DNA of 8,868 bases from an uncultured Lentisphaeria bacterium. Lineage in GTDB: Bacteria > Verrucomicrobiota > Lentisphaeria > Victivallales > Victivallaceae. This document shows, one piece after another, positions 1-7,353 of this stretch. Every line of letters begins with the position of its first letter. Within the stretch, counting starts at the first letter, position 1. A program made the translations under genes and the position numbers. The notes below the pieces were generated by a model. It saw only the letters and a program-made list of their open reading frames with translations, was not told where the DNA came from and searched no databases. The stretch lies in assembly GCA_949298665.1 (NCBI GenBank), contig CASFXO010000162.1, positions 1 through 8,868 of the forward strand, in the 5' to 3' direction.

Positions 1-446
1 AGCGGTTGAAGATCCATCCGGAATTCCCGGACGTTGCCCTGCGGCGGGAAATTCCCCGCTTCGAGCCGGTCGTACTCCTGATTCCAGAAATCGACTTCCG
101 CCGCTTCACGGAATTCCATAAGGCGATTCTGACAGATGAGGCCGCGGGCCATCCAGCGCGCCGCTTCGTCATAGTCGATGGACACATCGTAATAACCGCG
201 GCTGTAGAGCAAATACAGGGTGCGGATCGCCAGCGGATTGTTGTCGTTCTCCGCCAGGCGGCGGCATTCGGCGATGGCGGCATCGCGTTTGTTGTCCCGG
301 AAAAGCTCCATGACCGACAGATATTGTTCCAGATCTTTCTCCGACAATCGCTCCACCCGGGACTTCAGATCCAGTGATTCACCCAATACCCCGGGAGCCG
401 TCACGATCAGCAGCAGCAGTGCCAGACATGCAAACATCTGTTTCAT
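1..446 (-). CDS. Exported Sel1/TPR-like repeat protein, 3' part missing
   Basis: The frame is open from an ATG at 446 to the window edge (148 codons) with no stop, so the C-terminus is missing. Residues 1-22 form a Sec signal peptide (basic start MKQMFACL, then a Leu-rich core and a small-residue end near PGVLG). Residues 50-105 are helical and Ala-rich; ECRRLAENDNNPLAIRTLYL followed by DYDEAARWMARG has the rhythm of a Sel1-like or TPR repeat, a family that scaffolds protein contacts. The start has a GAGGAAA ribosome site that overlaps the stop region of the CsgG-like gene 14 bases upstream, so it is the last visible gene of the sigma-factor operon. Export to the periplasm is well supported. 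Membership of the Sel1 family is moderate, since only about one repeat can be seen. The partner is unknown. Confidence 0.72.
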   Translation of the reverse strand, partial: MKQMFACLALLLLIVTAPGVLGESLDLKSRVERLSEKDLEQYLSVMELFRDNKRDAAIAECRRLAENDNNPLAIRTLYLLYSRGYYDVSIDYDEAARWMARGLICQNRLMEFREAAEVDFWNQEYDRLEAGNFPPQGNVREFRMDLQP

Positions 447-460
447 GGGATGGCATTTCC

Positions 461-1402
461 TCATTTCATGACGGGAAACAATTCGGCGGCCAGACGCAGC
501 GCGGCCTGTGCGATGGCCTCCTTCGCCGCGATCACGTATGTGGAACCGGCCACGGTTTCCCGCATGGAACCGGTCTTGAGCAGTTTCCGGTCCGGACCGA
601 AAACGGACAATTCCAGCCGGGCATCCGCGCTGATGAACTGGCGATAATTTCCGCCGTGAGCGGCGAGGGCTTCCCCGGTTACCCGGAAGTCGGCTTCGTC
701 GCCGGCGGAAACGATCTGAAAGCCCAGAGCCATCAGCAGTTTTTTCAATTCGGTTTCGGCCGCCGGATCCGGAACCGAGGCGTGAATATCCTCCTTGACC
801 TCCACAAGGACTTTACGCTGATTCCCGCGAACGGTTTCCGCCAGTGCGGCGGCGACGGCCGCCTGAGTCGGCCGCCGGGGGAGCAGTTTGGCGGCGTTCT
901 TTTCCAGAATGCCGGAAAGTTTCTCCGTCAAGGCCGGAATCATGGAGGCGAAGTCCTCTCCGCCGGAGACGCTGGCGCCGAGCACCCGGCTGGTTTCCGT
1001 GCCGATCACCTTGCCGACCAGATAATTCTTGTTGCCGGTCCGGAAAATGGAACCGGTGATCAGAATACGGGCGCCGATCAACCGTCCCAGCTGATTCCGA
1101 CTGTCCCGGTCGACCAGACCCGAGGCGGAAAGCTGCAGTTCGTCCAGAGCTTTTTCCAGTTCGGCACGTTCGACCAGTTCGACGTTGCCGCGTTCGAGCA
1201 GACTGACGGAAAGCAATTCCGCCAGGGATTTCCCGGAATCCCGGCCGGTAAGATCGTTACGTACTTCAAAGGGCAGGATGGCCACGGTCGGCACATCCAT
1301 GGACGTTTCAGCAGCCGCGGCATCGGCCGGTTCGGCGGTTTCCGCCAGAACGGAAAAGGCGGGCAGCCACAGGGCGAGCGCAAGGGTGAACCAGTGTTTC
1401 AT
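461..1402 (-). CDS. CsgG-family exported protein with extra C-terminal domain
   Basis: A 313-aa protein. I chose ATG 1402 because a signal peptide starts there (MKHWFTLALALWLPAFSVLA, cut likely after Ala20) and AAAGGAT lies upstream; the frame also extends 19 codons further 5' without signal features. Residues 38-175 match the CsgG/LpoB-like fold: VPTVAILPFEVRND, then a long helix SLAELLSVSLLERG, then ELVERAELEKALDELQLSASG, then GRLIGARILITGSIFR. The family includes the curli secretion pore CsgG and peptidoglycan-synthase activators. Residues 196-310 form a second alpha/beta domain (KVLVEVKEDI, ADFRVTGEALA, and a helical end) reminiscent of FlgT-like modules. No lipobox cysteine is seen, so unlike CsgG it is probably not a lipoprotein. 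It follows the 756-aa gene by 22 bases. The fold call is confident; a role in secretion or wall synthesis is inference. Confidence 0.82.
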   Translation of the reverse strand: MKHWFTLALALWLPAFSVLAETAEPADAAAAETSMDVPTVAILPFEVRNDLTGRDSGKSLAELLSVSLLERGNVELVERAELEKALDELQLSASGLVDRDSRNQLGRLIGARILITGSIFRTGNKNYLVGKVIGTETSRVLGASVSGGEDFASMIPALTEKLSGILEKNAAKLLPRRPTQAAVAAALAETVRGNQRKVLVEVKEDIHASVPDPAAETELKKLLMALGFQIVSAGDEADFRVTGEALAAHGGNYRQFISADARLELSVFGPDRKLLKTGSMRETVAGSTYVIAAKEAIAQAALRLAAELFPVMK

Positions 1403-1424
1403 GATCGTGATCCTTTCTCCGGAA

Positions 1425-3695
1425 TTATGGGATTTTTCGGGTGATTTTACGCAGTTCAAAATGAGTTTCCTGATCCGTGTCGTAAGCGGTGATCAGAATT
1501 TCGGCGGTTTTAGGAGAAATAATCCTGACCCCGGTTCCGGGATCGGTGACGTTGCCCATGCCCTTGCCGTTCGCATCCCGGACCTGAATTTCCACTTTTC
1601 TTTCCTTCAAGGGTTTCCCATCCTGTTCGAAAAAGAAGAGATATTCGCGATGGAACGATTCCGGCGGCGGCAGTTTCACGCTCAACCGGATTTTTGCAGC
1701 TCCATTGTGCGGCTTGACGATGAATTTCAACCGGGGTTCCGGGACATCCCGCTCCAGAACGGCATCGAAAAGCGCCGGCTCGTCCGGCGCAATCTCGGTA
1801 ATGACCTCTTCCAGCGGCAGCGGCCGTTTCGCCGCAAGACGGGGATTGACGGTCGGGGTGATCGCCAGCTCCGGCATGACGGCGGGGCGGACTTCGTACA
1901 GGCCGTCCGGCATGGTCAACAACAGGCCGCCTCCGTCCGCCGTGCGTTCCGCGTGGCGGAAATCAAATCCGTACAGCATCAATGATTCCTCCGGCTTGTC
2001 CAGCCGGAAGAGCAGGGCGCGATCGCAGGCATTGGTCCGGCAGAAGAGATAGGGGCCGACGAGTTCGGCCTGATTCAGCAGGCGCAACTGCGTTTCGGTC
2101 AACGGTCGCGTCAGCTTCTGAAAAATCCGGTCCAGGGGCGGCAGGTGGTCCGTTCCCTTCAGCGCCACCAGTTCCCGGCCGGGACCGACGTCCAGAAGCG
2201 GAATGTCGCGATATTGAAAGAACCACCCTCCGCGGCGATGGGTAACCGAATGATGAGGAAGTCCCAGCGGCAGTTTCATGATGCATTTTCCGGTGGCGGT
2301 GTCCAGTTCCATCCAGGCATCCAGATTCTGGTGGGCCTGGCGCACCCAGCCGTGGATCAACAGGCGTCCGGGGCCGGTGGCGAAGACTTTTTCGAATTGC
2401 ACGAATTCTGTTCCGGCAAGTTCGGGCGGCGGAGTGAAAGTGAGCTCCTTGCCTTCGCTGAAATCGGGACGGCCGATCAGGAGTTTTTTGCTGTTTTCCA
2501 CAATCCAGACCGCCTGATCGTCCCAAAGGGCGAACTCGTTGCCCACGACCCCCCCGGGCAGGGGCAGCGACGAACCATCGGAAAGCCGGAAAGCCTGATT
2601 CCTTAAAATCCATACTCCGTGATCATCCGGGAAGGTACGGGGCGGTTCATGATGCTTTTTATAGACGGTGTCGTCCGTCAGGTAAACCCAGCGCTTCTGT
2701 TCCCGGTCGAAACGGGCCAGAAAACCGGTACCGGCGGCATAGCTGTTGCCGTTGCGGATGCAAGACTGCGTGACTTCCGGCAGCCCGTAGGGAAGATAGA
2801 CCTCGTTCAGAAACACATCACTGCGGAAAAAAGGCCAGGAGGCCAGTTTCCGAATCTTCCACTGCGGATTGAGTTTGATCAGCTCCGCGGCGGAGAAATA
2901 GCGATAGGGCTCCTCCCGGTCCGGCGCGGCAGCGGCCGTCGGCAACCCGGTATTCCGGGCGGCGTTGAAGCGGTTGTTCGCGGGATAACGGTTCAGAAGA
3001 GCCCGGTGTCGTTGCCACCATGCGGCGCGCTGCTGGTTTTCCTTCTGGAGCAGTTTCCGAATGGGTGATGATGATGTAGACTGCATCATATACTGCCGGT
3101 CGCCGGGCAGTTCAATGGCGGCAATCTCCATTTCCATGGGTTCGGTCAAGGGGGCATTTTCCTGCAGCGGCACCAGTTCCAGATAGATGTAGATCGCAGA
3201 AACGTTCATGACCCTGCCGCAACGTTGGCAGCGCAGTTCTGCGGGCAGATCGACCGGGATCGGCACGGATGCCATCCTGCCGTCCGGCAGGACCGGAAGG
3301 TTCAGCGGGACGACGATTTTTTGTTCGGGAGAGGTGCCTTTGCAGCCTTCTGCTATGAGATGAACTCCGATGACGTTGAAAACGGCTCGGACAGAAGCGT
3401 TTTTGCTGACGAGGCGCCCCCGCAGCGTCGGTTGAAAAGTCCCCGGCTTGTGGCGTGCCACCACGTACCCCATCACCCGGAACCCCGGCAACCCCCGGAA
3501 ACGCAGCAACTCCCTGCCGGACTGCCGGGTCAACTGAAAAATGGAGGAAGCACGCACGTGATCTCTGTAGGTTTCCCAACTGGTTTTCGACGGCAGTTCC
3601 CAGTCCATCTGCGCCGGAGTGATGGTGGCCGCGGTTCCGGAACCGATGGCGCCCAACAGGCACAGGCATGTCAGAATGGCAGTCCGATGTTTCAT
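1425..3695 (-). CDS. Large exported protein, propeller-like, function unknown
   Basis: A 756-aa protein that I do not recognise. ATG 3695 begins a clear signal peptide (MKHRTAILTCLCLLGAIGSG, cut near Ala22-Ala23), has GAAGGAAA upstream, and overlaps the previous gene's stop as ATGA. The stop is TAA. Residues 30-200 look like a beta-rich region with one CxxC pair (C156, C159). Residues 205-280 are charged and helical. Residues 290-610 hold many short beta segments with aromatic and Gly turns (RWVYLTDDTVY, HGVWILRNQAFRLSDG, DAWMELDTATGK, YLFCRTNACDRALLFRLD), which suggests a degenerate beta-propeller. Residues 655-750 look like an Ig-type beta-sandwich. No catalytic motif or anchor is evident. 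Its place between a sigma/anti-sigma pair and a CsgG-like gene suggests an envelope or surface role, which is inference. Confidence 0.75.
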   Translation of the reverse strand: MKHRTAILTCLCLLGAIGSGTAATITPAQMDWELPSKTSWETYRDHVRASSIFQLTRQSGRELLRFRGLPGFRVMGYVVARHKPGTFQPTLRGRLVSKNASVRAVFNVIGVHLIAEGCKGTSPEQKIVVPLNLPVLPDGRMASVPIPVDLPAELRCQRCGRVMNVSAIYIYLELVPLQENAPLTEPMEMEIAAIELPGDRQYMMQSTSSSPIRKLLQKENQQRAAWWQRHRALLNRYPANNRFNAARNTGLPTAAAAPDREEPYRYFSAAELIKLNPQWKIRKLASWPFFRSDVFLNEVYLPYGLPEVTQSCIRNGNSYAAGTGFLARFDREQKRWVYLTDDTVYKKHHEPPRTFPDDHGVWILRNQAFRLSDGSSLPLPGGVVGNEFALWDDQAVWIVENSKKLLIGRPDFSEGKELTFTPPPELAGTEFVQFEKVFATGPGRLLIHGWVRQAHQNLDAWMELDTATGKCIMKLPLGLPHHSVTHRRGGWFFQYRDIPLLDVGPGRELVALKGTDHLPPLDRIFQKLTRPLTETQLRLLNQAELVGPYLFCRTNACDRALLFRLDKPEESLMLYGFDFRHAERTADGGGLLLTMPDGLYEVRPAVMPELAITPTVNPRLAAKRPLPLEEVITEIAPDEPALFDAVLERDVPEPRLKFIVKPHNGAAKIRLSVKLPPPESFHREYLFFFEQDGKPLKERKVEIQVRDANGKGMGNVTDPGTGVRIISPKTAEILITAYDTDQETHFELRKITRKIP

Positions 3696-4375
3696 AGACG
3701 TGTTTCCTTCAGTTTCTTTCTGATCCATAAAATATTGTCGATTTTGTCGAAGTCAAAGTCCGGTGAAAACAAGATCGCCTGATATTTGCCTTTGCGCCAG
3801 ACGACGGCGAAACCATCTCCGGCATCCAGGACCGCCGTGTCGCCGTTCCGGTCGGAGGTGATTCCCAGCCGTCCGCCGGAGCGGAACCGGACCAGAGTCA
3901 TACTGTCTCCTCCGGGAAGAAATCGAAATCCACCCCGCCATTCTTCGGAATCGGGAAAAATCAGGATCAGGGCGGCGGGCAATGCCCGATAGGCGGCGGC
4001 AGTCGTCACCACCGCCACATCCCGTTGCGAGATGGTCTCCAGGAGGCGGTATGGTTCCAGTTGCGGCAGCGATTTCGGCAGGTCCAGCAGGCGAGGGGAC
4101 CAGATGCGGACCGGCACCGGCGGTATCGGACCGGATTGTTCCAGAACCGCCCGGATGGAGGTGTTTTCCCGCAGTTCCGGCAATTGCAGCGGATCGGCCG
4201 CCTGTCCTGAGGCCAGAATCCGGCCGTGGGAGGCAACCAGTTGCCAGTCTCGTGTTTCCGGCAGGAACTGCGGCCGCCCGGAAAAGAAATTCCATTCTTC
4301 CGGCTGTGCCTGTCCCGCGGCCGGCGACCGGAGGAACGGGATCAGGACCAGCAGCATCACGGTAACGACTTTCAT
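3692..4375 (-). CDS. Exported protein of unknown function
   Basis: A 227-aa protein with a signal peptide at residues 1-24 (MKVVTVMLLVLIPFLRSPAA, then a small-residue cut region AGQAQ). The mature part is alpha/beta with a hydrophobic beta strand ALPAALILIFPD (131-142) and a C-terminal half of short strands (GFRFLPGGDSMTLVRFR, GFAVVWRKGKYQAILFSPDF), ending in a basic helix KIDNILWIRKKLKE. No family is recognised. The start ATG 4375 has AGAGGA seven bases upstream and overlaps the stop of the anti-sigma-position gene as ATGA. Its own stop overlaps the start of the 756-aa gene in the same way. This coupling suggests fixed ratios with both neighbours, perhaps in a shared complex. That is inference. 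Confidence 0.72.
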   Translation of the reverse strand: MKVVTVMLLVLIPFLRSPAAGQAQPEEWNFFSGRPQFLPETRDWQLVASHGRILASGQAADPLQLPELRENTSIRAVLEQSGPIPPVPVRIWSPRLLDLPKSLPQLEPYRLLETISQRDVAVVTTAAAYRALPAALILIFPDSEEWRGGFRFLPGGDSMTLVRFRSGGRLGITSDRNGDTAVLDAGDGFAVVWRKGKYQAILFSPDFDFDKIDNILWIRKKLKETRL

Positions 4376-4986
4376 GAAAAAATCCTCTGATACATTCTCC
4401 CGTTTCGGAAGTGTTCACGATCGAAAACCAGTACATCACGCAGTTCCTGACCGGTGGTCTGATTCTGCAGCTCCAGGTCCACCACCAGATTTCCGGCGTC
4501 ATCCGGCAGCAGCAGGATTTCGCCGCTCAGTTGTGGCGTATCGAGCACAATGGTGTCCCCGTCCGCCCCGGCGAAAGCAAGGGCGGTCCGAAAACCGGTA
4601 CGGCGGTCCACCAGTTCCAGCGCGATCCGATTCCGTGGCGGGACGCCGGCCAGAAGACGTTCGCCGGTAGCCAGTTCGTCGTTCAGAAAAACCACGCCGA
4701 CTTCCGGACCGAGAAAATTCTGGGCGAAGGTCAGCTTGGCAAATTCGGTGCGAACCTGCGCCGGAACGCGAGGAGGGGCGGAACGCGTCCCCACAAAAAG
4801 TCCGATGCTCAGCAGAAACAGTGCTGCGGCCGCAGTCAACGGGCGCAACAGGGCGCGCCGCCGCCGTTGCCGGAGCGCGTTTTGAAATGCGGCGGCGAAT
4901 GCCTCCGGCTTCGGAGTGCCGGGCGCGACGGAACCGGCCGCCTTGCGCTGCAACAGCGCGTCCAGTGTGGCGTCAGTGATTTTCAT
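4372..4986 (-). CDS. Putative anti-sigma factor, single-pass membrane protein
   Basis: A 204-aa protein with a cytoplasmic-type N-terminus (1-49, ending in RRRR at 41-44), one transmembrane helix (about 50-67, TAAAALFLLSIGLFVG) and a 135-aa external domain of beta strands. The positive-inside rule puts the N-terminus in the cytoplasm, the layout of membrane anti-sigma factors that hold an ECF sigma there. I prefer ATG 4986, ten bases after GGAG. A TTG three codons upstream is in frame but too close to that site. The gene starts inside the last codons of the sigma gene (14-base overlap), the usual sigma/anti-sigma arrangement. There is no zinc-binding HxxxCxxC, so it is not a ZAS-type anti-sigma. 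Role from position and topology: likely. Direct sigma binding: inferred. Confidence 0.7.
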   Translation of the reverse strand: MKITDATLDALLQRKAAGSVAPGTPKPEAFAAAFQNALRQRRRRALLRPLTAAAALFLLSIGLFVGTRSAPPRVPAQVRTEFAKLTFAQNFLGPEVGVVFLNDELATGERLLAGVPPRNRIALELVDRRTGFRTALAFAGADGDTIVLDTPQLSGEILLLPDDAGNLVVDLELQNQTTGQELRDVLVFDREHFRNGRMYQRIFS

Positions 4987-5479
4987 ATCTGGCAAACTCC
5001 GTCTTGATCAGTTCCTTGGCCTTGTGAATGCGTTGATAGAGGACATTGGCGGAACACCCGAGATCCGCCGCGGCTTCGGCAATGCTCCGGTTGCTGTACA
5101 CTCCGATATGAATGGCGTCCCGGTAAATCTCCGGCAGACCGGCGACGATTTCGTCGAGTTGCCGCAGCATTTCCTCGTCGGCCGTTCCGGCGGAGGCATC
5201 CGGCGGTTCGTAGCCGGCGATGCGGCGTTCGGTCCGGGCTTTCTGCCGCAGCAGGTCGTAACTGCGGGAGATGACGATCCGGGCGACCCACCCGGTGAGG
5301 TTGGACTCCCCCCGGAATGTCGTCCGCTTTTCCCAGGCGGAAATCAGGGCCGCCTGTACGGCATCATCGACATCGGCCGGAGAAGATAGAATGTTTGCGG
5401 CGATCGACCGGAGATAAGGCAGGTGCAGCCGGAGGACTTCCAGCAGCTGTTTTTCAAAATCCAGACCGAACCAATCCAT
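4973..5479 (-). CDS. ECF-type RNA polymerase sigma factor
   Basis: A 168-aa protein of the size expected for an ECF (group 4) sigma-70 factor, which redirects RNA polymerase to alternative promoters. Region 2 lies at about 20-85: DVDDAVQAALISAWEKR matches the core-binding helix, and FRGESNLTGWVARIVISRSY followed by DLLRQK matches the -10 recognition part. Region 4 lies at about 105-162: LDEIVAGLPEIYRDAI, then the helix-turn-helix SIAEAAADLGCSANVLYQRI and HKAKELIK. Start ATG 5479 is five bases after AGAGGG. It heads the operon whose second gene overlaps its 3' end and is probably its anti-sigma. Regulation is probably by that membrane partner and possibly by autoactivation. The specific ECF group cannot be told by eye. 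Confidence 0.92.
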   Translation of the reverse strand: MDWFGLDFEKQLLEVLRLHLPYLRSIAANILSSPADVDDAVQAALISAWEKRTTFRGESNLTGWVARIVISRSYDLLRQKARTERRIAGYEPPDASAGTADEEMLRQLDEIVAGLPEIYRDAIHIGVYSNRSIAEAAADLGCSANVLYQRIHKAKELIKTEFARYENH

Positions 5480-5558
5480 GACACCCTCTTGTTCTTTTGC
5501 AGAAAAGACGGTCTTGCCCGGCGAAATCTTAGCAACAATACGAAAAAAAAGTCCTTTT
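5480..5558 (-). promoter_or_regulatory. Intergenic region before the sigma operon, candidate promoter
   Basis: These 79 bases separate the end of the ABC ATPase gene from the sigma gene. On the minus strand GGACTT (5554-5549) and TAAGAT (5531-5526) are 17 bases apart and would suit a start near 5519. GGACTT resembles the GGAAC-type -35 of many ECF promoters, so autoregulation is possible, but the match is weak. A short palindrome AAGACGGTCTT (5505-5515) lies in the leader. There is a T8 run (5550-5543) but no stable hairpin before it, so a terminator for the importer operon is not evident. Confidence 0.3.
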
Positions 5559-6356
5559 TCAAATAGAAGGTTCCGCCGGTCGCGTGGAGCCCAGTGCCAT
5601 ACAGTAGGGAATGCCTTCCGGCGACCAGGTGATTCTGGATTCGATGGAAAATACTTCCCGCAGAATTTCCGGCGTCATGACTTCGCGTGGAGGCCCCGCG
5701 TAACGGATCGCGCGGTCTTTGAGCATGATCAGTTCGTCGGAACAGGAGGCGGCGAGATTCAGGTCATGCAGCACCATGATCACCGTGATGCCGAACTGCC
5801 GGTTCAGTGAACGCACCAGTTCAATGATTTCGAACTGGCAGCAGATGTCCAGAAAGGTCGTCGGCTCATCCAGCAGCAGCAGTTCCGGCTCCTGCGCCAG
5901 AGTCATGGCCAGCCAGACCCGCTGCCGTTCTCCGCCGGAAAGAGTACCGACGATCCGGCGCCGCAGCGTTTCCAGCCGGGTCAATCGCAGTGCCTTGTCC
6001 ACCGCTTTCCGGTCCCGGTCGGAGGCTGACCACGGCCCGCGGCGATGTGGAAAACGTCCCAGCATGACCAGTTCGTCCACGGTCAGATCCGGTACCGCGT
6101 GCTGCTGTTGCGGCAGCAGGGCCAGACGCCGGGCGAGCTGTACCGTATCGAACCGGTTGATGGCTTTGCCGTCCAGCAGCACTTCGCCGTGCCGGGGTTT
6201 GAGGATCCGGCCGATCATTTTCAGCAGCGTGGATTTGCCGCAGCCGTTGGGGCCGAGCAGCGTGACGATCGAGTGGTCGCGGATGGTCAGAGAAACCCCG
6301 TCGATCACCAGTTTCGCACCGTATCCTCCGGTCAGGTCGCACAGTTCAAGCTTCAT
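5559..6356 (-). CDS. btuD: Cobalamin ABC importer, ATP-binding protein (BtuD-like)
   Basis: A 265-aa ATPase of the FecE/BtuD/HmuV family, which powers import through two permease subunits. Visible motifs (numbered from the chosen start): Walker A GPNGCGKST (36-43 region), Q-loop around LLPQQQHA (81-87), signature LSGGERQR (139-146), Walker B LLLLDEPTT (159-167), D-loop FLD, and H-loop VLHD (195-198). All catalytic residues are present. ATG 6356 is seven bases after GGAGG; an ATG two codons upstream is only one base from it and is less likely. The gene overlaps the permease 3' end by 11 bases. Family sequence alone does not separate cobalamin from siderophore or haem importers. The B12 assignment rests on the riboswitch ahead of the operon. 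Confidence 0.88.
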   Translation of the reverse strand: MKLELCDLTGGYGAKLVIDGVSLTIRDHSIVTLLGPNGCGKSTLLKMIGRILKPRHGEVLLDGKAINRFDTVQLARRLALLPQQQHAVPDLTVDELVMLGRFPHRRGPWSASDRDRKAVDKALRLTRLETLRRRIVGTLSGGERQRVWLAMTLAQEPELLLLDEPTTFLDICCQFEIIELVRSLNRQFGITVIMVLHDLNLAASCSDELIMLKDRAIRYAGPPREVMTPEILREVFSIESRITWSPEGIPYCMALGSTRPAEPSI

Positions 6357-7353
6357 AACCATGCCTCCGCAGCAGCCAGAGGAAGAAGGGCGGGCCCAGC
6401 AGCGCCATGATCAAACCGACCGGCAGTTCCGACGGCTCCATCACCATGCGTCCGATGGTGTCGCAGCTGACCACGAGGACCGCTCCGAAAAGCGCCGCCG
6501 CCGGAATCAGAAAACGGTGATCGGATCCGATGATGAGCCGCATGATGTGCGGTGCAATCAGCCCGACGAATCCCAGCAGTCCGGCCACGGAAACCGCCGC
6601 CGCCGCCAGCAGGGCGGCTACGGCGATCAGGCAGAACCGGGTCCATTCCACTTTCAATCCCAACCCGGCGGCGATTTCGTCGCCGAGCGCCAGAATGTTG
6701 AGCCGGTCGCTCAGCACGGGCGCCGCCACGAAGCCGGCCAGCAGATAGTATTGCACCTGGCGGATTTTCGGCCAGCTTCCCGTGGCCAGAGACCCGATGG
6801 AAAAGTCCAGAATGCCGCCGGCCTTTTCCGCGTGAAAAAGCAGCACCGCGCTGCTGAAGGCCCCCAGCATGGCGGCAACCGCCACCCCGGCAAGAATCAG
6901 CCGGACCGGGGACGCTCCCTGTTTCCAGGCCAGAAGATAGACCAGAAACGCCGTGGTCAGGGCGCCGACGAAAGCAGCCGGAACCAGCAGAAAACTGAAT
7001 TGGGGAAAGGCCAGCATCATCAGAATGCCGGCCAGTCCGCCTCCGGAAGAAACCCCGATGATGCCCGGCGACGCCAGCGGATTGCGCATGACCCCCTGGA
7101 GAATGACGCCGGACACCGCCAGCGCCCCACCCACCAGCGCTCCCAGCAGAATGCGCGGCAGCCGGATGTCCGCGAGAATCCGGTAGGGGATGCCTCCGTC
7201 CCGCCGCCAGAGCGTTTCGGCCACTGCCGCCGGAGACAGGCGCAGGGCGCCGACGCCGAGGCTGACCAGCACGGCCGCCAGCAGCAGCATTCCCAGAAGC
7301 ACGAGGACGCACCACCGGCCGGTGCGCGTTCGTAAACGATCTCTGACGCTCAT
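6346..7353 (-). CDS. btuC: Cobalamin ABC importer, FecCD-family permease (BtuC-like)
   Basis: A 335-aa membrane protein of the FecCD/BtuC family, normal length (about 330). It has a basic start (MSVRDRLRTRTGR), then about ten hydrophobic segments. Family landmarks are RLPRILLGALVGGALAVSG followed by QGVMRNPLASPGIIGVSSGG (64-105), LLGFVGLIAPHIMRLIIG in the second half, and the C-terminal PSELPVGLIMALLGPPFFLW. It would form a homodimeric channel bound by the ATPase. The start ATG 7353 overlaps the binding-protein gene's final stop as ATGA and has GGAG eight bases upstream, so it can initiate on its own even if translation upstream ends early. Substrate assignment comes from the riboswitch. Confidence 0.9.
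   Translation of the reverse strand: MSVRDRLRTRTGRWCVLVLLGMLLLAAVLVSLGVGALRLSPAAVAETLWRRDGGIPYRILADIRLPRILLGALVGGALAVSGVILQGVMRNPLASPGIIGVSSGGGLAGILMMLAFPQFSFLLVPAAFVGALTTAFLVYLLAWKQGASPVRLILAGVAVAAMLGAFSSAVLLFHAEKAGGILDFSIGSLATGSWPKIRQVQYYLLAGFVAAPVLSDRLNILALGDEIAAGLGLKVEWTRFCLIAVAALLAAAAVSVAGLLGFVGLIAPHIMRLIIGSDHRFLIPAAALFGAVLVVSCDTIGRMVMEPSELPVGLIMALLGPPFFLWLLRRHGYEA

Noticed and set aside
374..1444. A 356-codon open frame on the plus strand
   Set aside because: It lies opposite the CsgG-like gene and has no signal peptide, motif or ribosome site. The Gly- and Gln-rich composition is typical of an antisense shadow.
5543..5558. AAAAAGGACTTTTTTTT on the minus strand as a terminator after btuD
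   Set aside because: The only stem is five A-U pairs around a four-base loop, too weak to act as a normal intrinsic terminator.
5719..7335. A 538-codon open frame on the plus strand
   Set aside because: It is antisense to the permease and ATPase genes. Its translation is rich in Arg, Ser and Gln with no family motifs, and the minus-strand genes have full motif sets and ribosome sites. It is a product of GC-rich codon use.
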